Below are positions 7,244 through 15,682 of a DNA stretch of 64,000 bases, one piece after another. Location of the stretch: contig JBKQHO010000019.1 in the NCBI GenBank assembly GCA_052267165.1, forward strand, positions 93,157 through 157,156, read 5' to 3'. The position numbers and the translations under genes are program-made. Position 1 is the stretch's first letter. Every line of letters starts with the position of its first letter. Source of the DNA: CAWICD01 sp052267165. Lineage in GTDB: Bacteria > Vulcanimicrobiota > Vulcanimicrobiia > Vulcanimicrobiales > Vulcanimicrobiaceae. The notes beneath the pieces were generated by a model that was not told where the DNA came from, searched no databases, and was given only the letters and a program-made list of their open reading frames with translations.

Positions 7244-8365
7244 TTAGCGCCGGCGGTCGCTAAGGCCGAGCACGAACCCGCCGGCTAGCGCCAGTGCCGG
7301 CAGCACGCCCGAGAGCGCGGCATTGAAGCCGACGATGGCGGCTCCGAGCAGCGGCGTGACGATCATCGCCAGATTGTTGAGCGCGTCGGAGAAGCCGAGG
7401 ACCAAGCCGCGCTCGGCCTCGGGGGCTTCGTCGGAGATTTGGGCGCTGAGCACCGGCCGCAGCACCGAACCGCTGAGCGCCCAGAGCACCAGGACGGCGC
7501 CGACCGCGAGCAGCCTGTGGGCCAGCGCGATCGAGGCGTAGGAGAGCGCGCCGACGAGAAATGCCCCGGTCGTCACGCGATTTTGCCCGAATCGCGCGAC
7601 CAGCGGCCCAACGCCGAACACCATCATGAGCGCGCCCGTTCCGCCGGCGACGCCGAGCAGCAGGCTGGAAAGCTCGGGACCGCCGCCCAGCACGTGCGAG
7701 ATGTAGAGCGAGAAGGTCGAAAACAGATACGTGAAGGCGAAGATGAAGAAAAACTGGCGGGAGAGTAAGCTGCGCAGCGAGCGCATCGCGAACACGCTCG
7801 AAAGGTCGCGCCAGCCGTACGATGATTGCGACGGTGCGTGCGACTCGGGCAGCAGCGTGTAGGTCAGCACCGCGTTGAGCAATTGCACGGCGGCCGCGAT
7901 GAAGAACGGTACGGCGTATCCGAAATGGACCAGGCTGCCGCTGAGAATCGGCCCGAAGATGAAGCCCGCCCCGAAGGCGGCACTGCTGTACGCGAACGCG
8001 CGCGGCCGCTGCTCTTCATCGGTAACGTCGCTGATATACGACTGCGCGACGCCCACGTTGCCGCCGCCGAGGCCCTCGACGGCACGCGAGAAGAAGAGCA
8101 GCGCGAGGCCCGGGGCCAGCGCCAGCAAGACGTAGCCCGCGCAGGAGAGCAGTTGCGAGCCGATGAGCGCGCGCTTGCGACCCAGGCGATCGCTGAGCGC
8201 GCCCCAGAGCGGGGACGAGACCGTCGCGAAGAGCGCGGTCGTCGTCAACAGCGTTCCGGCGGTCGCGTCCGATGCTCCGAAACGCTTCGCGACGAAGGGC
8301 AGCAGCGGAATGAGGATCGTGTAGGCGAGAATGCCGAAGAACGTGATCCCGTAGATCGGGATCAA
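7244..8365 (-). CDS. MFS drug/sugar transporter
   Basis: This 373-residue major facilitator has about 12 hydrophobic segments and the loop 2-3 motif A (WGALSDRLGRKRAL). The motif SPLWGALSD and the pattern AVEGLGGGNVG in helix 4 resemble drug/H+ antiporters of the TetA/Bcr type. The start is taken as TTG at 8365 because the protein then begins at helix 1 (IPIYGITFFGILAYT); the frame is closed 30 nt further up. It follows the small membrane protein at 8389-8595 on the same strand. Substrate is unknown. Confidence 0.82.
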   Translation of the reverse strand: MIPIYGITFFGILAYTILIPLLPFVAKRFGASDATAGTLLTTTALFATVSSPLWGALSDRLGRKRALIGSQLLSCAGYVLLALAPGLALLFFSRAVEGLGGGNVGVAQSYISDVTDEEQRPRAFAYSSAAFGAGFIFGPILSGSLVHFGYAVPFFIAAAVQLLNAVLTYTLLPESHAPSQSSYGWRDLSSVFAMRSLRSLLSRQFFFIFAFTYLFSTFSLYISHVLGGGPELSSLLLGVAGGTGALMMVFGVGPLVARFGQNRVTTGAFLVGALSYASIALAHRLLAVGAVLVLWALSGSVLRPVLSAQISDEAPEAERGLVLGFSDALNNLAMIVTPLLGAAIVGFNAALSGVLPALALAGGFVLGLSDRRR

Positions 8366-8388
8366 GCTGCGCGGAAGGGGTTTTCCGC

Positions 8389-8595
8389 TCAGTGCTTATC
8401 GCGCGTTGCGCGCAGCCGAACCGCGATCGACGCCCCCGCATAGATCGCGACCAGGATATAACCGGCGAGCACGAAGTGGCCTTGCAGGCCGTGTTCGAGC
8501 CCGCGGTTTCCCGCTTTGAGCTGGACGGCAACACCGACGAGTGCGACCACGAGCAGGGCCGCGCTGATGGCGTTGCGATAGAGCACGGAGGTCAC
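8389..8595 (-). CDS. Small two-helix membrane protein, hypothetical
   Basis: A 68-residue protein with two hydrophobic helices (AISAALLVVALVGVAVQL and FVLAGYILVAIYAGASIAV) and a basic, charged C-terminus. It sits 23 nt upstream of the MFS gene on the same strand and is probably co-transcribed. No family is recognised. Confidence 0.6.
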   Translation of the reverse strand: MTSVLYRNAISAALLVVALVGVAVQLKAGNRGLEHGLQGHFVLAGYILVAIYAGASIAVRLRATRDKH

Positions 8596-8628
8596 CGCGA
8601 ACGGCTCCTTCGCACGAGGCGAGCTACG

Positions 8629-9303
8629 TCAGCTCGGGATCGCGAACGCGACGATCTCGTTCCGCTTGAAGTCGTTGGTCCAGAGGCGGTCGCCGTCGCG
8701 CGCCAGCGAAACCGCGACGAAGGGCGACTGAGCCACGAAGACGAGCTCGGGACGTTCGGCGCGAGCCTCGATATACGCGATCCGGCAACTGCCGCGGTCG
8801 CGGCCCAGCCACGTCGAGACGTACAGGCGGTCGCCGATCCAGGCCAGCCCGATGATCTCCTCGCCGACGCTGACGGCCCGCACCACGCGGTACTGCGAGT
8901 CGAGTTTCAGGACGCGCTTCTTGTAGCGCTGGCTGAGCCAAAGGTGCTCGCCGCAGTAGGCCAAGTGCGAGCCCGTGTCGTCGGGGCACGCGACCTGATC
9001 GTGCGATTTGAAGCCGTGTCCGGGGATGTAGCGGCGAATCAGACGGTTGTCGTCCTCACCGTTCTCGCTGCACACGAAACGCAGCTCGTCGCCCACGACC
9101 GCCGCTCCGACCGGGCGCCCCGGGGCGGGGGCATCTTCGAAGACTCGGCCTTGGCTTGGGAAGATGCCGTACACGCGGTTCGTCGACCAGGATCCCAGCC
9201 ACAGGTGCTCTCCGTCGTGGGCCAACGCTTGGGGCTGTGGCGCGGGCGAAGGGATCCGGACGATCTCCGCCAGTTCCGCTCGCTCCGAAGAAGATGTCAT
9301 CAT
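8629..9303 (-). CDS. Beta-propeller-like repeat protein (YncE/SMP-30-like)
   Basis: This 224-residue protein has four or five repeats of the form 'LAxxGxxLWLGxxxxxRVxxID': GEHLWLGSW, GEHLWLSQRY, GDRLYVSTW and GDRLWTNDF. Such blades build a beta-propeller of the glutamine-cyclotransferase/YncE type. No signal peptide is seen, so it is probably cytosolic. ATG pairs at 9303 and 9300 are both possible starts. It is divergent from the acyl-ACP reductase gene, with 75 nt between them. The frame continues upstream but there encodes only the antisense of that gene. Confidence 0.65.
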   Translation of the reverse strand: MMTSSSERAELAEIVRIPSPAPQPQALAHDGEHLWLGSWSTNRVYGIFPSQGRVFEDAPAPGRPVGAAVVGDELRFVCSENGEDDNRLIRRYIPGHGFKSHDQVACPDDTGSHLAYCGEHLWLSQRYKKRVLKLDSQYRVVRAVSVGEEIIGLAWIGDRLYVSTWLGRDRGSCRIAYIEARAERPELVFVAQSPFVAVSLARDGDRLWTNDFKRNEIVAFAIPS

Positions 9304-9378
9304 CGTGGGCTCTTCGCTTCCCGGTCCCCGGAGAACCTGGCGCGGATTCTTCCGCCTTCTTACGAAGCTATTGCTCTC

Positions 9379-10491
9379 ATGCAGTTTGCGTTTGTGATCC
9401 ACCCCACGTCGCTCGAGGACGTGGCGCGCTACGAGCCGGGCGCAATCGGCAAAGGGCGCCCGCTGATCGAGAAGATCCTCGAGTGGATGCCTGCTTACGC
9501 GGCGGTGCACGTCAGCGGCGTGCGCACGCCCGACGGGCGCGAGACCGAGGGCTGGTTCGTGGCCGCGAGCTACATGCCGGAGCAGATGTTGAGCTTGCCG
9601 CGCGAGACCGTCTACAAGAAGATCCTCCAAGCGATCGGCATCGGGGCGGAATTGGGCGCGGAAGTTGTCGGTCTCGGCGCGTTCACCGGCGTGGTCGGAG
9701 ACGCGGGCATCACCTTGGCCGAGCGCTCGCCGATCCCGGTTACCACCGGGAACTCCCTGACGATCGCGGCCGGCGTCGCGAGCCTGCTGCGCGGGGCGCG
9801 CGAGATGGAGATCGAAGCGGCCGGCGCGACCGCCGTCGTGATCGGCGCGACCGGCTCTATCGGCTCGGCTTGCGTCGAACTGCTCGCCCCGCACGTCCGC
9901 CGGCTCGTGCTGGTCGCGCGAAACCGCACCCGGCTTGAGCGCTTCGCGCGCGAAGCCGCCGAGCGCCTGCCCTGCGGGCTTACGTGGACGACCGACGTGG
10001 ACGAGGCGGTCGGGCGCGGCGAACTGGTGTTGACGGCCACTACCTCGACCCAGGAGCTGATCGAGCCCCGGCTTTTGCGTAACGGCGCGGTCGTGTGCGA
10101 GCTTTCGCTGCCGCACGACGTCGGGCGGCGGGTCGCACTCGAACGTCCCGACGTGCTGGTCACCGAAGGCGGCAACATGCGCGTGCCGGGTACGCCGCGC
10201 TTCGAGCGCATGCGCGAGCCCGGACGGGATTTCGACTTGGGGCTGCCGCCGCAGACGGCGCTGGCCTGCATGTCCGAGACGATGGTGCTGGCGCTCGAGG
10301 AGCGGCGCGAGAATTACACGCTCGGGCGCGGGATCGACCTTGCCAAGGTGCGCGAGATCGACGCGCTCGCGGCACGCGCCGGCTTCGAGCTCGCGGGCAT
10401 GCGTGCGTTCGACCGGGCCGTAACCCCCGAAGACGTCGCGCGCATCAAGGCGGCGGCCCGCGCGCGTCGAAGCGCGAGCCTCTCCAGATGA
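9379..10491 (+). CDS. Long-chain acyl-[ACP] reductase (AAR) homologue
   Basis: This 370-residue protein matches cyanobacterial acyl-ACP reductase along its whole length. The N-terminal FVIHPTSLEDV (cyanobacterial IGHLTSLEQA), LGAFTGVVGD, PVTTGNSLT and the Rossmann loop VIGATGSIGSACVELL at about 155 all correspond. So do CELSLPHDV, GGNMRVPG and ALACMSETMVLALE with Cys about 297, which aligns with the catalytic Cys of the cyanobacterial enzyme; YTLGRGIDLAKV follows. AAR makes fatty aldehydes from acyl-ACP with NADPH. The alkane-forming partner (aldehyde-deformylating oxygenase) is not in the window, so the aldehyde may go to alcohols or waxes. Substrate is inferred. Confidence 0.8.
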   Translation: MQFAFVIHPTSLEDVARYEPGAIGKGRPLIEKILEWMPAYAAVHVSGVRTPDGRETEGWFVAASYMPEQMLSLPRETVYKKILQAIGIGAELGAEVVGLGAFTGVVGDAGITLAERSPIPVTTGNSLTIAAGVASLLRGAREMEIEAAGATAVVIGATGSIGSACVELLAPHVRRLVLVARNRTRLERFAREAAERLPCGLTWTTDVDEAVGRGELVLTATTSTQELIEPRLLRNGAVVCELSLPHDVGRRVALERPDVLVTEGGNMRVPGTPRFERMREPGRDFDLGLPPQTALACMSETMVLALEERRENYTLGRGIDLAKVREIDALAARAGFELAGMRAFDRAVTPEDVARIKAAARARRSASLSR

Positions 10492-10988
10492 GCGCAGTTC
10501 GCGAGCACGTCTACCGCACGACGGTCACCTGGTCCGGGGCCGCCGCCGGTCCGACGCGCTCCTACGCCGCCTATTCGCGCGAGCACAGCCTGGCGTTCGA
10601 AGGCAAGCCGGCCTTGCGCGGTTCGGCCGACCCGGCTTTTCGGGGCGACGCGGCGTTGCTCAATCCCGAGGAACTGCTGCTGGCTTCGCTCTCGGCGTGT
10701 CACCTGCTCACCTATCTAGCGCTGTGCGCGCGCGAGGGGATTGCGGTCGTCTCCTACGTCGACGAAGCGCATGGAAGCATGGTCGAGAAAGCCGGGGCCG
10801 GCCGTTTCGAGCGGGCGGTCCTGCGGCCGCGCGTCACCATCGAAGGCGATCGGGTCGAGCGGGCGCTGGCGCTGCACGACCGTGCCAAGACCGAGTGCTT
10901 CATCGCCAACTCGGTTAATTTTCCCGTCGAGCACGAGCCGGTCGTCACCACGGCGCCGACGGCCGCCGGCATGGAGCGCGGCCATTAA
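10488..10988 (+). CDS. OsmC-family peroxidase
   Basis: This 166-residue OsmC/Ohr-family protein starts in an ATGA overlap with the upstream reductase gene. The two family cysteines are present: Cys about 71 in LASLSACHLL and Cys about 137 in KTECFIANSV. They detoxify organic hydroperoxides by a thiol mechanism. NPEELLLASLS is the family signature. Co-transcription with a fatty-aldehyde-forming enzyme would fit protection against lipid peroxides, but this is inference. Confidence 0.88.
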   Translation: MSAVREHVYRTTVTWSGAAAGPTRSYAAYSREHSLAFEGKPALRGSADPAFRGDAALLNPEELLLASLSACHLLTYLALCAREGIAVVSYVDEAHGSMVEKAGAGRFERAVLRPRVTIEGDRVERALALHDRAKTECFIANSVNFPVEHEPVVTTAPTAAGMERGH

Positions 10989-11901
10989 GCACATCGTCTC
11001 GGTATCGCTGGGCTCTTCCTCGCGCGACCATCGAGCCGAAATCGAGCTGCTCGGCGAACGGCTTTTGCTCGAACGGATCGGCACCGACGGCTCGCTCGAC
11101 CGCGCCTTGCAAAAGCTGCACGAGCTCGACGGCAAGGTCGACGCGATCGGCTTGGGCGGGATCGACGTCTACCTGTACGCGGGGACGAAACGCTACGCGC
11201 TGCGCGACGGATTGCGGCTGCTCTCGGCCGTCAAGCTGACGCCGGTCGTCGACGGGAGCGGTTTGAAGAACACGCTCGAGCGTGAGGCCGTGTGCTTCGT
11301 GCGCGACGAGCTCGGCGTCGCATTGCGGGGCACGCGCGTCCTGATGGTCAGCGCGCTCGACCGTTTCGGGATGGCGCAAGCCCTGGTCGACGCGGGCGCC
11401 GACGTGCTCTTCGGCGACTTCATCTTCGCGCTCGATCTCGACAAGCCGGTCCGCGGCCTGGCCGAATTCGAAGCGCTCGCCGAGCGCTATCTGCCCGACG
11501 CCTGCAAACTGCCGTTTCAATTCTTCTATCCGACCGGCAAGAAACAAGACCGGCCCCCGCAGCCTAAGTATCCCGAATACTACGCCGAGGCCCAGATCAT
11601 CGCGGGCGACTTTCACTTCATGCGCCAGTTCATGCCCGAACGGCTCGACGGCAAGCTGGTCCTGACTAACACCTTGACGGCACACGACATCGACGAGCTG
11701 CGCGTGCGCGGCGTGGCGCGGCTGGTGACGACGACGCCGGATTTCGGCGGCCGCTCCTTCGGGACGAACGTGGTCGAGGCGGCCCTGCTGGCGCTGCTGG
11801 GAAAGCGCTGGGAGGACGTGACCGAGGCCGATTACCGTCGGCTGCTGAGCGAGACGGGACTGCGGCCCCGGGTGGTCGAGCTAACCCAGACCCCCGCCTG
11901 A
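10984..11901 (+). CDS. Quinate 5-dehydrogenase-like protein
   Basis: About 305 residues (GLGGIDVYLYAG, YALRDGLRLLSAVK, TPVVDGSGLKNTLER, LMVSALDRFGMAQAL, GDFIFALDL, TLTAHDIDELR, TTPDFGGRSFGTNV). Proteins of this type are usually annotated as quinate 5-dehydrogenase, but function is not firmly established. The conserved part begins at once after the OsmC end and no ATG, GTG or TTG lies nearby. The best start is ATT at 10984, overlapping the OsmC stop. The nearest canonical starts would reach 200 nt back into osmC. It is probably the last gene of the operon. Confidence 0.65.
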   Translation: MKHIVSVSLGSSSRDHRAEIELLGERLLLERIGTDGSLDRALQKLHELDGKVDAIGLGGIDVYLYAGTKRYALRDGLRLLSAVKLTPVVDGSGLKNTLEREAVCFVRDELGVALRGTRVLMVSALDRFGMAQALVDAGADVLFGDFIFALDLDKPVRGLAEFEALAERYLPDACKLPFQFFYPTGKKQDRPPQPKYPEYYAEAQIIAGDFHFMRQFMPERLDGKLVLTNTLTAHDIDELRVRGVARLVTTTPDFGGRSFGTNVVEAALLALLGKRWEDVTEADYRRLLSETGLRPRVVELTQTPA

Positions 11902-11929
11902 GGGGCCCGCTGACGCTCGCCCGGCCCCT
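11901..11929 (+). terminator. GC-rich hairpin after the operon
   Basis: AGGGGCC (11901-11907) pairs with GGCCCCT (11923-11929) around a 15-nt loop, followed by TAAT. It lies directly at the stop codon of the last gene. The U-run is weak, so confidence is moderate. Confidence 0.4.
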
Positions 11930-12142
11930 TAATGGAAGCGCGCTCCGGCGCCGGCGCTCAACCCTCACCCCGGATTCTGGGGACGGGTCGAATTTCGTTC
12001 GTTTGGGCCCATGCGGGGTAAGGGATAAGGAAGTGCGGCGACCGCACCTCGAGGGGGCGTTAAGCCTGGGTCACGGCCGACCCTAAGGCTCTAAAAGAAG
12101 CCGGCCCGCTAAAAAAGGTAGGCTGGCACCTGGAGGACGAAC
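11930..12142 (+). other. Structured gap upstream of greA, no gene seen
   Basis: About 210 nt without a credible ORF. It contains a short perfect hairpin at 12033-12047 (GTGCGG, CGA loop, CCGCAC) and purine-rich stretches (12018-12032, 12092-12119). A strong ribosome binding site, GGAGG at 12132-12136, lies 6 nt before an ATG at 12143 that is in frame with greA. No known small RNA was recognised. Confidence 0.3.
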
Positions 12143-12244
12143 ATGCCGTGCCGACGTGAGCCTCCGCTCGCGTCCTTTTGCTACGTGGACCGACGGGCCG
12201 GACGAATCGAACGAGCGCCGGTCATCGATCGAACGGGGAGTTTC

Positions 12245-12751
12245 GTGAACGACAAAGAGCTGGTGCTGACCAGAGAGGGTCTCCAGAAGCTCGAGGAAGA
12301 GCTCGACGATTTGAAGACCGTCCATCGGCGCGAGGTTAACGAGCGCATCCGTCAGGCGAAAGAGTTCGGAGACATCTCCGAAAACGCCGAATACGAGGAC
12401 GCCAAACAAGAGCAAGCGTTCGTCGAGGGCCGCATTCTGAAGGTCGAGTCGATGATCCGCAACGCGCGCATCATCGACGCCTCGCTGTACAGCTCGGACG
12501 AAGTCCATCTCGGCGCGACGGTCAAGGTCAAGGAGACCAAGAGCGGGCAATCGCACGAGTTCACGATCGTCGGTTCGACCGAGGCCGATCCGGTCAACCA
12601 CCGGCTCTCCAACGAGTCGCCGCTGGGCTCGGCGCTGATGGGCAAGAAGAAGGGCGACACCGTCCCGGTCACCACGCCGCGCGGCTTGGCGTCGTATAAA
12701 GTCGAAGCGATCAATTCGACCAAGAAGAAGGCGGCGAAGAAGGCATCTTGA
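12245..12751 (+). CDS. greA: Transcription elongation factor GreA
   Basis: GreA rescues backtracked RNA polymerase by stimulating transcript cleavage through its coiled coil. From GTG 12245 the protein has 168 residues: LTREGLQKLEEELDDLK, then EFGDISENAEYEDAKQEQ with the acidic tip residues. The C-terminal FKBP-like domain (SPLGSALMGKKKGD) is followed by a Lys-rich tail. A GGGGAG lies 4 nt before this GTG. However, the frame extends to an ATG at 12143 with a better-placed GGAGG, which would add 34 Arg-rich residues not known in GreA. The shorter form is chosen on family length. lysS follows after 1 nt. Confidence 0.88.
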   Translation: MNDKELVLTREGLQKLEEELDDLKTVHRREVNERIRQAKEFGDISENAEYEDAKQEQAFVEGRILKVESMIRNARIIDASLYSSDEVHLGATVKVKETKSGQSHEFTIVGSTEADPVNHRLSNESPLGSALMGKKKGDTVPVTTPRGLASYKVEAINSTKKKAAKKAS

Positions 12752-12752
12752 G

Positions 12753-14252
12753 ATGATCGACGAGGCGAGCGACCTCGGGCGGCGCGAAGCGGAACTCCGG
12801 GCGGCCAGGCGAGCGAACCTGGCGGCTCTGCATGAACGGGGCGTCGATCCGTTCAAGGCGACGCGCTACGACGTCACGATGCACGCGGCGCCGCTGCAAG
12901 CGCGTTGCGCGTATCTTCCGCCCGATGGTGAAGTCCCTGACGAAACCTACGGTTTGGCCGGGCGGCTGATGGCCCTGCGCAAGATGGGCAAGGGGGCGAT
13001 CTGGGCGGACCTGTGGGACCGCACCGGCCGCATTCAAATCTACGTGCGCGCGGACGGCGTCGGAGCGGAACGCTTCGCGCTTTTCGATCTGCTCGACCTG
13101 GGCGACATCATCGGCGTCGCCGGCACGCCGTTTCGGTCGAAGAAGGGCGAGCTCACGCTGCGCGTGCGCTCGTTCGAGGTGCTCTCCAAAGCGCTGACGC
13201 CGCTACCCGACAAGTGGCACGGGCTGACGGACGTCGAGAAGCGCTACCGGCAACGTTACGTCGACTTGATCATGAACGAACGCGTGCGCGAGGTCTTCAT
13301 CACGCGCAGCAAGATCGTCGCCGAGATGCGCCGCTTTTGCGACGAGCGCGGCTTCATCGAAGCCGAGACACCCACGATGCTGCACGTCGCCGGCGGCGCT
13401 GCGGCCCGACCGTTCCGCACGCACCATAACGCGCTCGACGTTCCGCTCGATTTGCGGATCGCGACCGAGCTCAATCTCAAGCGCCTCATCGTGGGCGGCC
13501 TGGAACGCGTGTACGAGATCGGACGGATCTTCCGCAACGAGGGGATCGACACGACCCACAATCCCGAGTTCACGATGCTCGAATTGTACGCGGCCTACTG
13601 GTCGGTGCACGAGATGATGGCCTTCAACGAGGAGCTGTTCGCGCATCTCGTCGGGGAAGTGCTGGGCAGCGACAAGGTCGAGTTCGGCGAGCACCGGCTT
13701 TCGTTCAAACCGCCGTTCGAGCGCATCGCCTATTTCGAGGCGATGCGCGAATACGGCGGCCTCGAGCGCGCCGACCTGCTCGACCCCGAGGGCGCGCAGG
13801 GCGCGCTCGCGCAGCTCGGTCTGCCGGCCTCGGAAACGCACGGACAAGCGCTCGACAAGCTCTTCGAGAAGGTCGTCGAGCCGAAGCTGATCGACCCCAC
13901 GTTCGTCTACGACTATCCGGTCGTGCTCTCGCCGCTCGCCAAACGCAAGGATGGTGATCCGGAGATCGTCGACCGCTACGAATTGTTCGGCGCGAAGTTC
14001 GAGCTGGCCAACGCCTTCACCGAGCTCAACGATCCCGACGACCAGCGCTTGCGCTTCGAGGCGCAGATCGCCGAGCGCAAAAAAGGCAACGACGAGGTCC
14101 CGCCGCCGGACTGGGATTTCGTCACCGCGCTCGAGTACGGGATGCCGCCCACGGCTGGAATCGGCATCGGCGTCGACCGGCTGGTGATGCTGCTGACCAA
14201 CAATCCGTCGATCCGCGAAGTGATCCTCTTCCCGCTGCAGCGCCTCGGCTGA
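12753..14252 (+). CDS. lysS: Lysyl-tRNA synthetase, class II
   Basis: This enzyme charges tRNA-Lys. It is a 499-residue class II synthetase with an N-terminal OB-fold anticodon-binding domain (GRLMALRKMGKGAIWADLWD) and a catalytic domain. Motif 2 is IFRNEGIDTTHNPEFTMLE and motif 3 is GIGIGVDRLVMLLTN, ending REVILFPLQR. Length and motif spacing are normal. It starts 1 nt after the greA stop, a common bacterial pairing. The 157-nt gap that follows holds no clear gene. Confidence 0.96.
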   Translation: MIDEASDLGRREAELRAARRANLAALHERGVDPFKATRYDVTMHAAPLQARCAYLPPDGEVPDETYGLAGRLMALRKMGKGAIWADLWDRTGRIQIYVRADGVGAERFALFDLLDLGDIIGVAGTPFRSKKGELTLRVRSFEVLSKALTPLPDKWHGLTDVEKRYRQRYVDLIMNERVREVFITRSKIVAEMRRFCDERGFIEAETPTMLHVAGGAAARPFRTHHNALDVPLDLRIATELNLKRLIVGGLERVYEIGRIFRNEGIDTTHNPEFTMLELYAAYWSVHEMMAFNEELFAHLVGEVLGSDKVEFGEHRLSFKPPFERIAYFEAMREYGGLERADLLDPEGAQGALAQLGLPASETHGQALDKLFEKVVEPKLIDPTFVYDYPVVLSPLAKRKDGDPEIVDRYELFGAKFELANAFTELNDPDDQRLRFEAQIAERKKGNDEVPPPDWDFVTALEYGMPPTAGIGIGVDRLVMLLTNNPSIREVILFPLQRLG

Positions 14253-14409
14253 GGATAGGGCCGGCCGCGGCGAGCGACGCACTCGTGCTCGGCTCGGTCG
14301 CCACGTTCGCCCGGCGTGACGGTGAGCGAGGAAGCGCGCAGCTCGTCGCGCAACTCGCGCCGGCCGCGGGGCGTCCTAACACTCGGCGAGCACCTGCCTA
14401 GGAGGAAAC

Positions 14410-14850
14410 ATGGACCTCACCACCAGTTATCCGCACAGCGCGAAGGCGAAGATGTCCGGCGTCGTCATGATAGCGCGCACGACCGACAAGGGAAAGGCCG
14501 AAGCCGAGGGGACGATCGGCGAGTACCATTACAATTGCCCGATGGATCAGGCCGTCTTCGGGTTCCTCGGAATCGATCACGACGAGTATCTCAATCACAT
14601 CAAGAGCGCCAAGAGCGACGCCGAGCTCGAAGCGTACGTCGCGAAGTTCGCGGCGCAGAAGACGCCGGCCGAGATCGATCAGTGGAACGCGGAGTTCTTG
14701 GCGTACGGCCCCGCGCCGGGCAGCGACGGCGAGAAGTACTTCTTGGAGCTCCGCGCTCAAGTCGCAGCGGATCGCACCGACGTGACCGCCTGGTCCGATC
14801 TGCTCGATCTCGACGAAAAGCGCGAGGTCCCGCGCAAGACCGCGGTCTAG
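14410..14850 (+). CDS. DUF5069-family protein
   Basis: A 146-residue protein preceded by an ideal ribosome binding site (AGGAGG 5 nt before the ATG). MDLTTSYPHSAKAKMSGVVMIARTTDKG, EYHYNCPMDQAVFGFLGID and the final WSDLLDLDEKREV match the DUF5069 pattern. Function is unknown. It is probably cytosolic, as it has neither a signal peptide nor a membrane segment. The strong site suggests high expression. Confidence 0.7.
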   Translation: MDLTTSYPHSAKAKMSGVVMIARTTDKGKAEAEGTIGEYHYNCPMDQAVFGFLGIDHDEYLNHIKSAKSDAELEAYVAKFAAQKTPAEIDQWNAEFLAYGPAPGSDGEKYFLELRAQVAADRTDVTAWSDLLDLDEKREVPRKTAV

Positions 14851-14857
14851 CGCGCTC

Positions 14858-15682
14858 GTGCCGAGCGTCCCGGGCCGGGCGACGTATCGCGTCGTGGTCG
14901 AGTATGACGGGACGGATTTCAAGGGCTTTCAGTTCCAGCCCGAGTTGCGGACGGTCGCGGGAGAGCTGGAAACGGCGCTCTCGCGACTCTTCGACCGCCC
15001 GGTCAAGGTCGCCGCGGCGGGGCGAACCGATACCGGCGTGCACGCCGTCGGACAAGTCGCGTCGTTCGTTTCGCACGACGGTTTTCCGATCGAAAAGCTG
15101 ACGCTTGCGCTCAACAGCTTGTTGCCCACGGATCTGAGCGCGCGCGACGCGGCGCGTGTCGAGGGCCGTTTTTCGGCGCGCCTGGACGCGCTCGAACGCA
15201 CGTACACGTACGTCGTGTACAACCGGCGCGATCCGTCGGCGGTCTTGCGCCGTTTCGCGCATCACGAGCATCGCGCGCTCGACGTCGAGCGCATGCGCGA
15301 AGCGGCTCGCGCCTGGCTCGGCACCCACGATTTCATCACGTTCTGCGGCGTGCTGCCCGAACGCGGCGGCACGGTTCGAACGCTGCACGCGCTCGAGTTC
15401 GAGCGCTCGGGCGAGATGTTGCAGCTGCACTTTCGCGCCAACGGCTTTCTCCACCGCATGGTGCGCGTGTTGACGGGAACGCTGCTCGATGTCGGGGCGG
15501 GAAAGCGCGAGCCGCGCGAAGCGGCGACGATGCTCGCAGCGCTCGACCGCCGCGCGGCCGGCCCGACGGCGCCTCCGAACGGCCTGTTCCTGGTCGACGT
15601 CCGCTATCCGGATTTCTCCTCGCGGCCGGCCGGCGCCGGTCTGCCGCCGCTCGTGGCTGCGGCGCTCGCTCAGTCGTCGTAG
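14858..15682 (+). CDS. truA: tRNA pseudouridine synthase A
   Basis: TruA makes pseudouridine at tRNA positions 38-40. It has 274 residues from a GTG start 7 nt after the DUF5069 gene. VVEYDGTDFKGFQ and AAAGRTDTGVHAVGQV are diagnostic; the Asp of RTD (about 58) is the nucleophile. LHRMVRVLTGTLLDVG matches the C-terminal half. The last 13 nt overlap the end of the convergent PYP-like gene. Confidence 0.95.
   Translation: MPSVPGRATYRVVVEYDGTDFKGFQFQPELRTVAGELETALSRLFDRPVKVAAAGRTDTGVHAVGQVASFVSHDGFPIEKLTLALNSLLPTDLSARDAARVEGRFSARLDALERTYTYVVYNRRDPSAVLRRFAHHEHRALDVERMREAARAWLGTHDFITFCGVLPERGGTVRTLHALEFERSGEMLQLHFRANGFLHRMVRVLTGTLLDVGAGKREPREAATMLAALDRRAAGPTAPPNGLFLVDVRYPDFSSRPAGAGLPPLVAAALAQSS

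Noticed and set aside
12033..12047. Hairpin before greA considered as part of a known small RNA (SRP or RNase P RNA)
   Set aside because: The conserved sequence elements of these RNAs are not present and the gap is too short for RNase P RNA.
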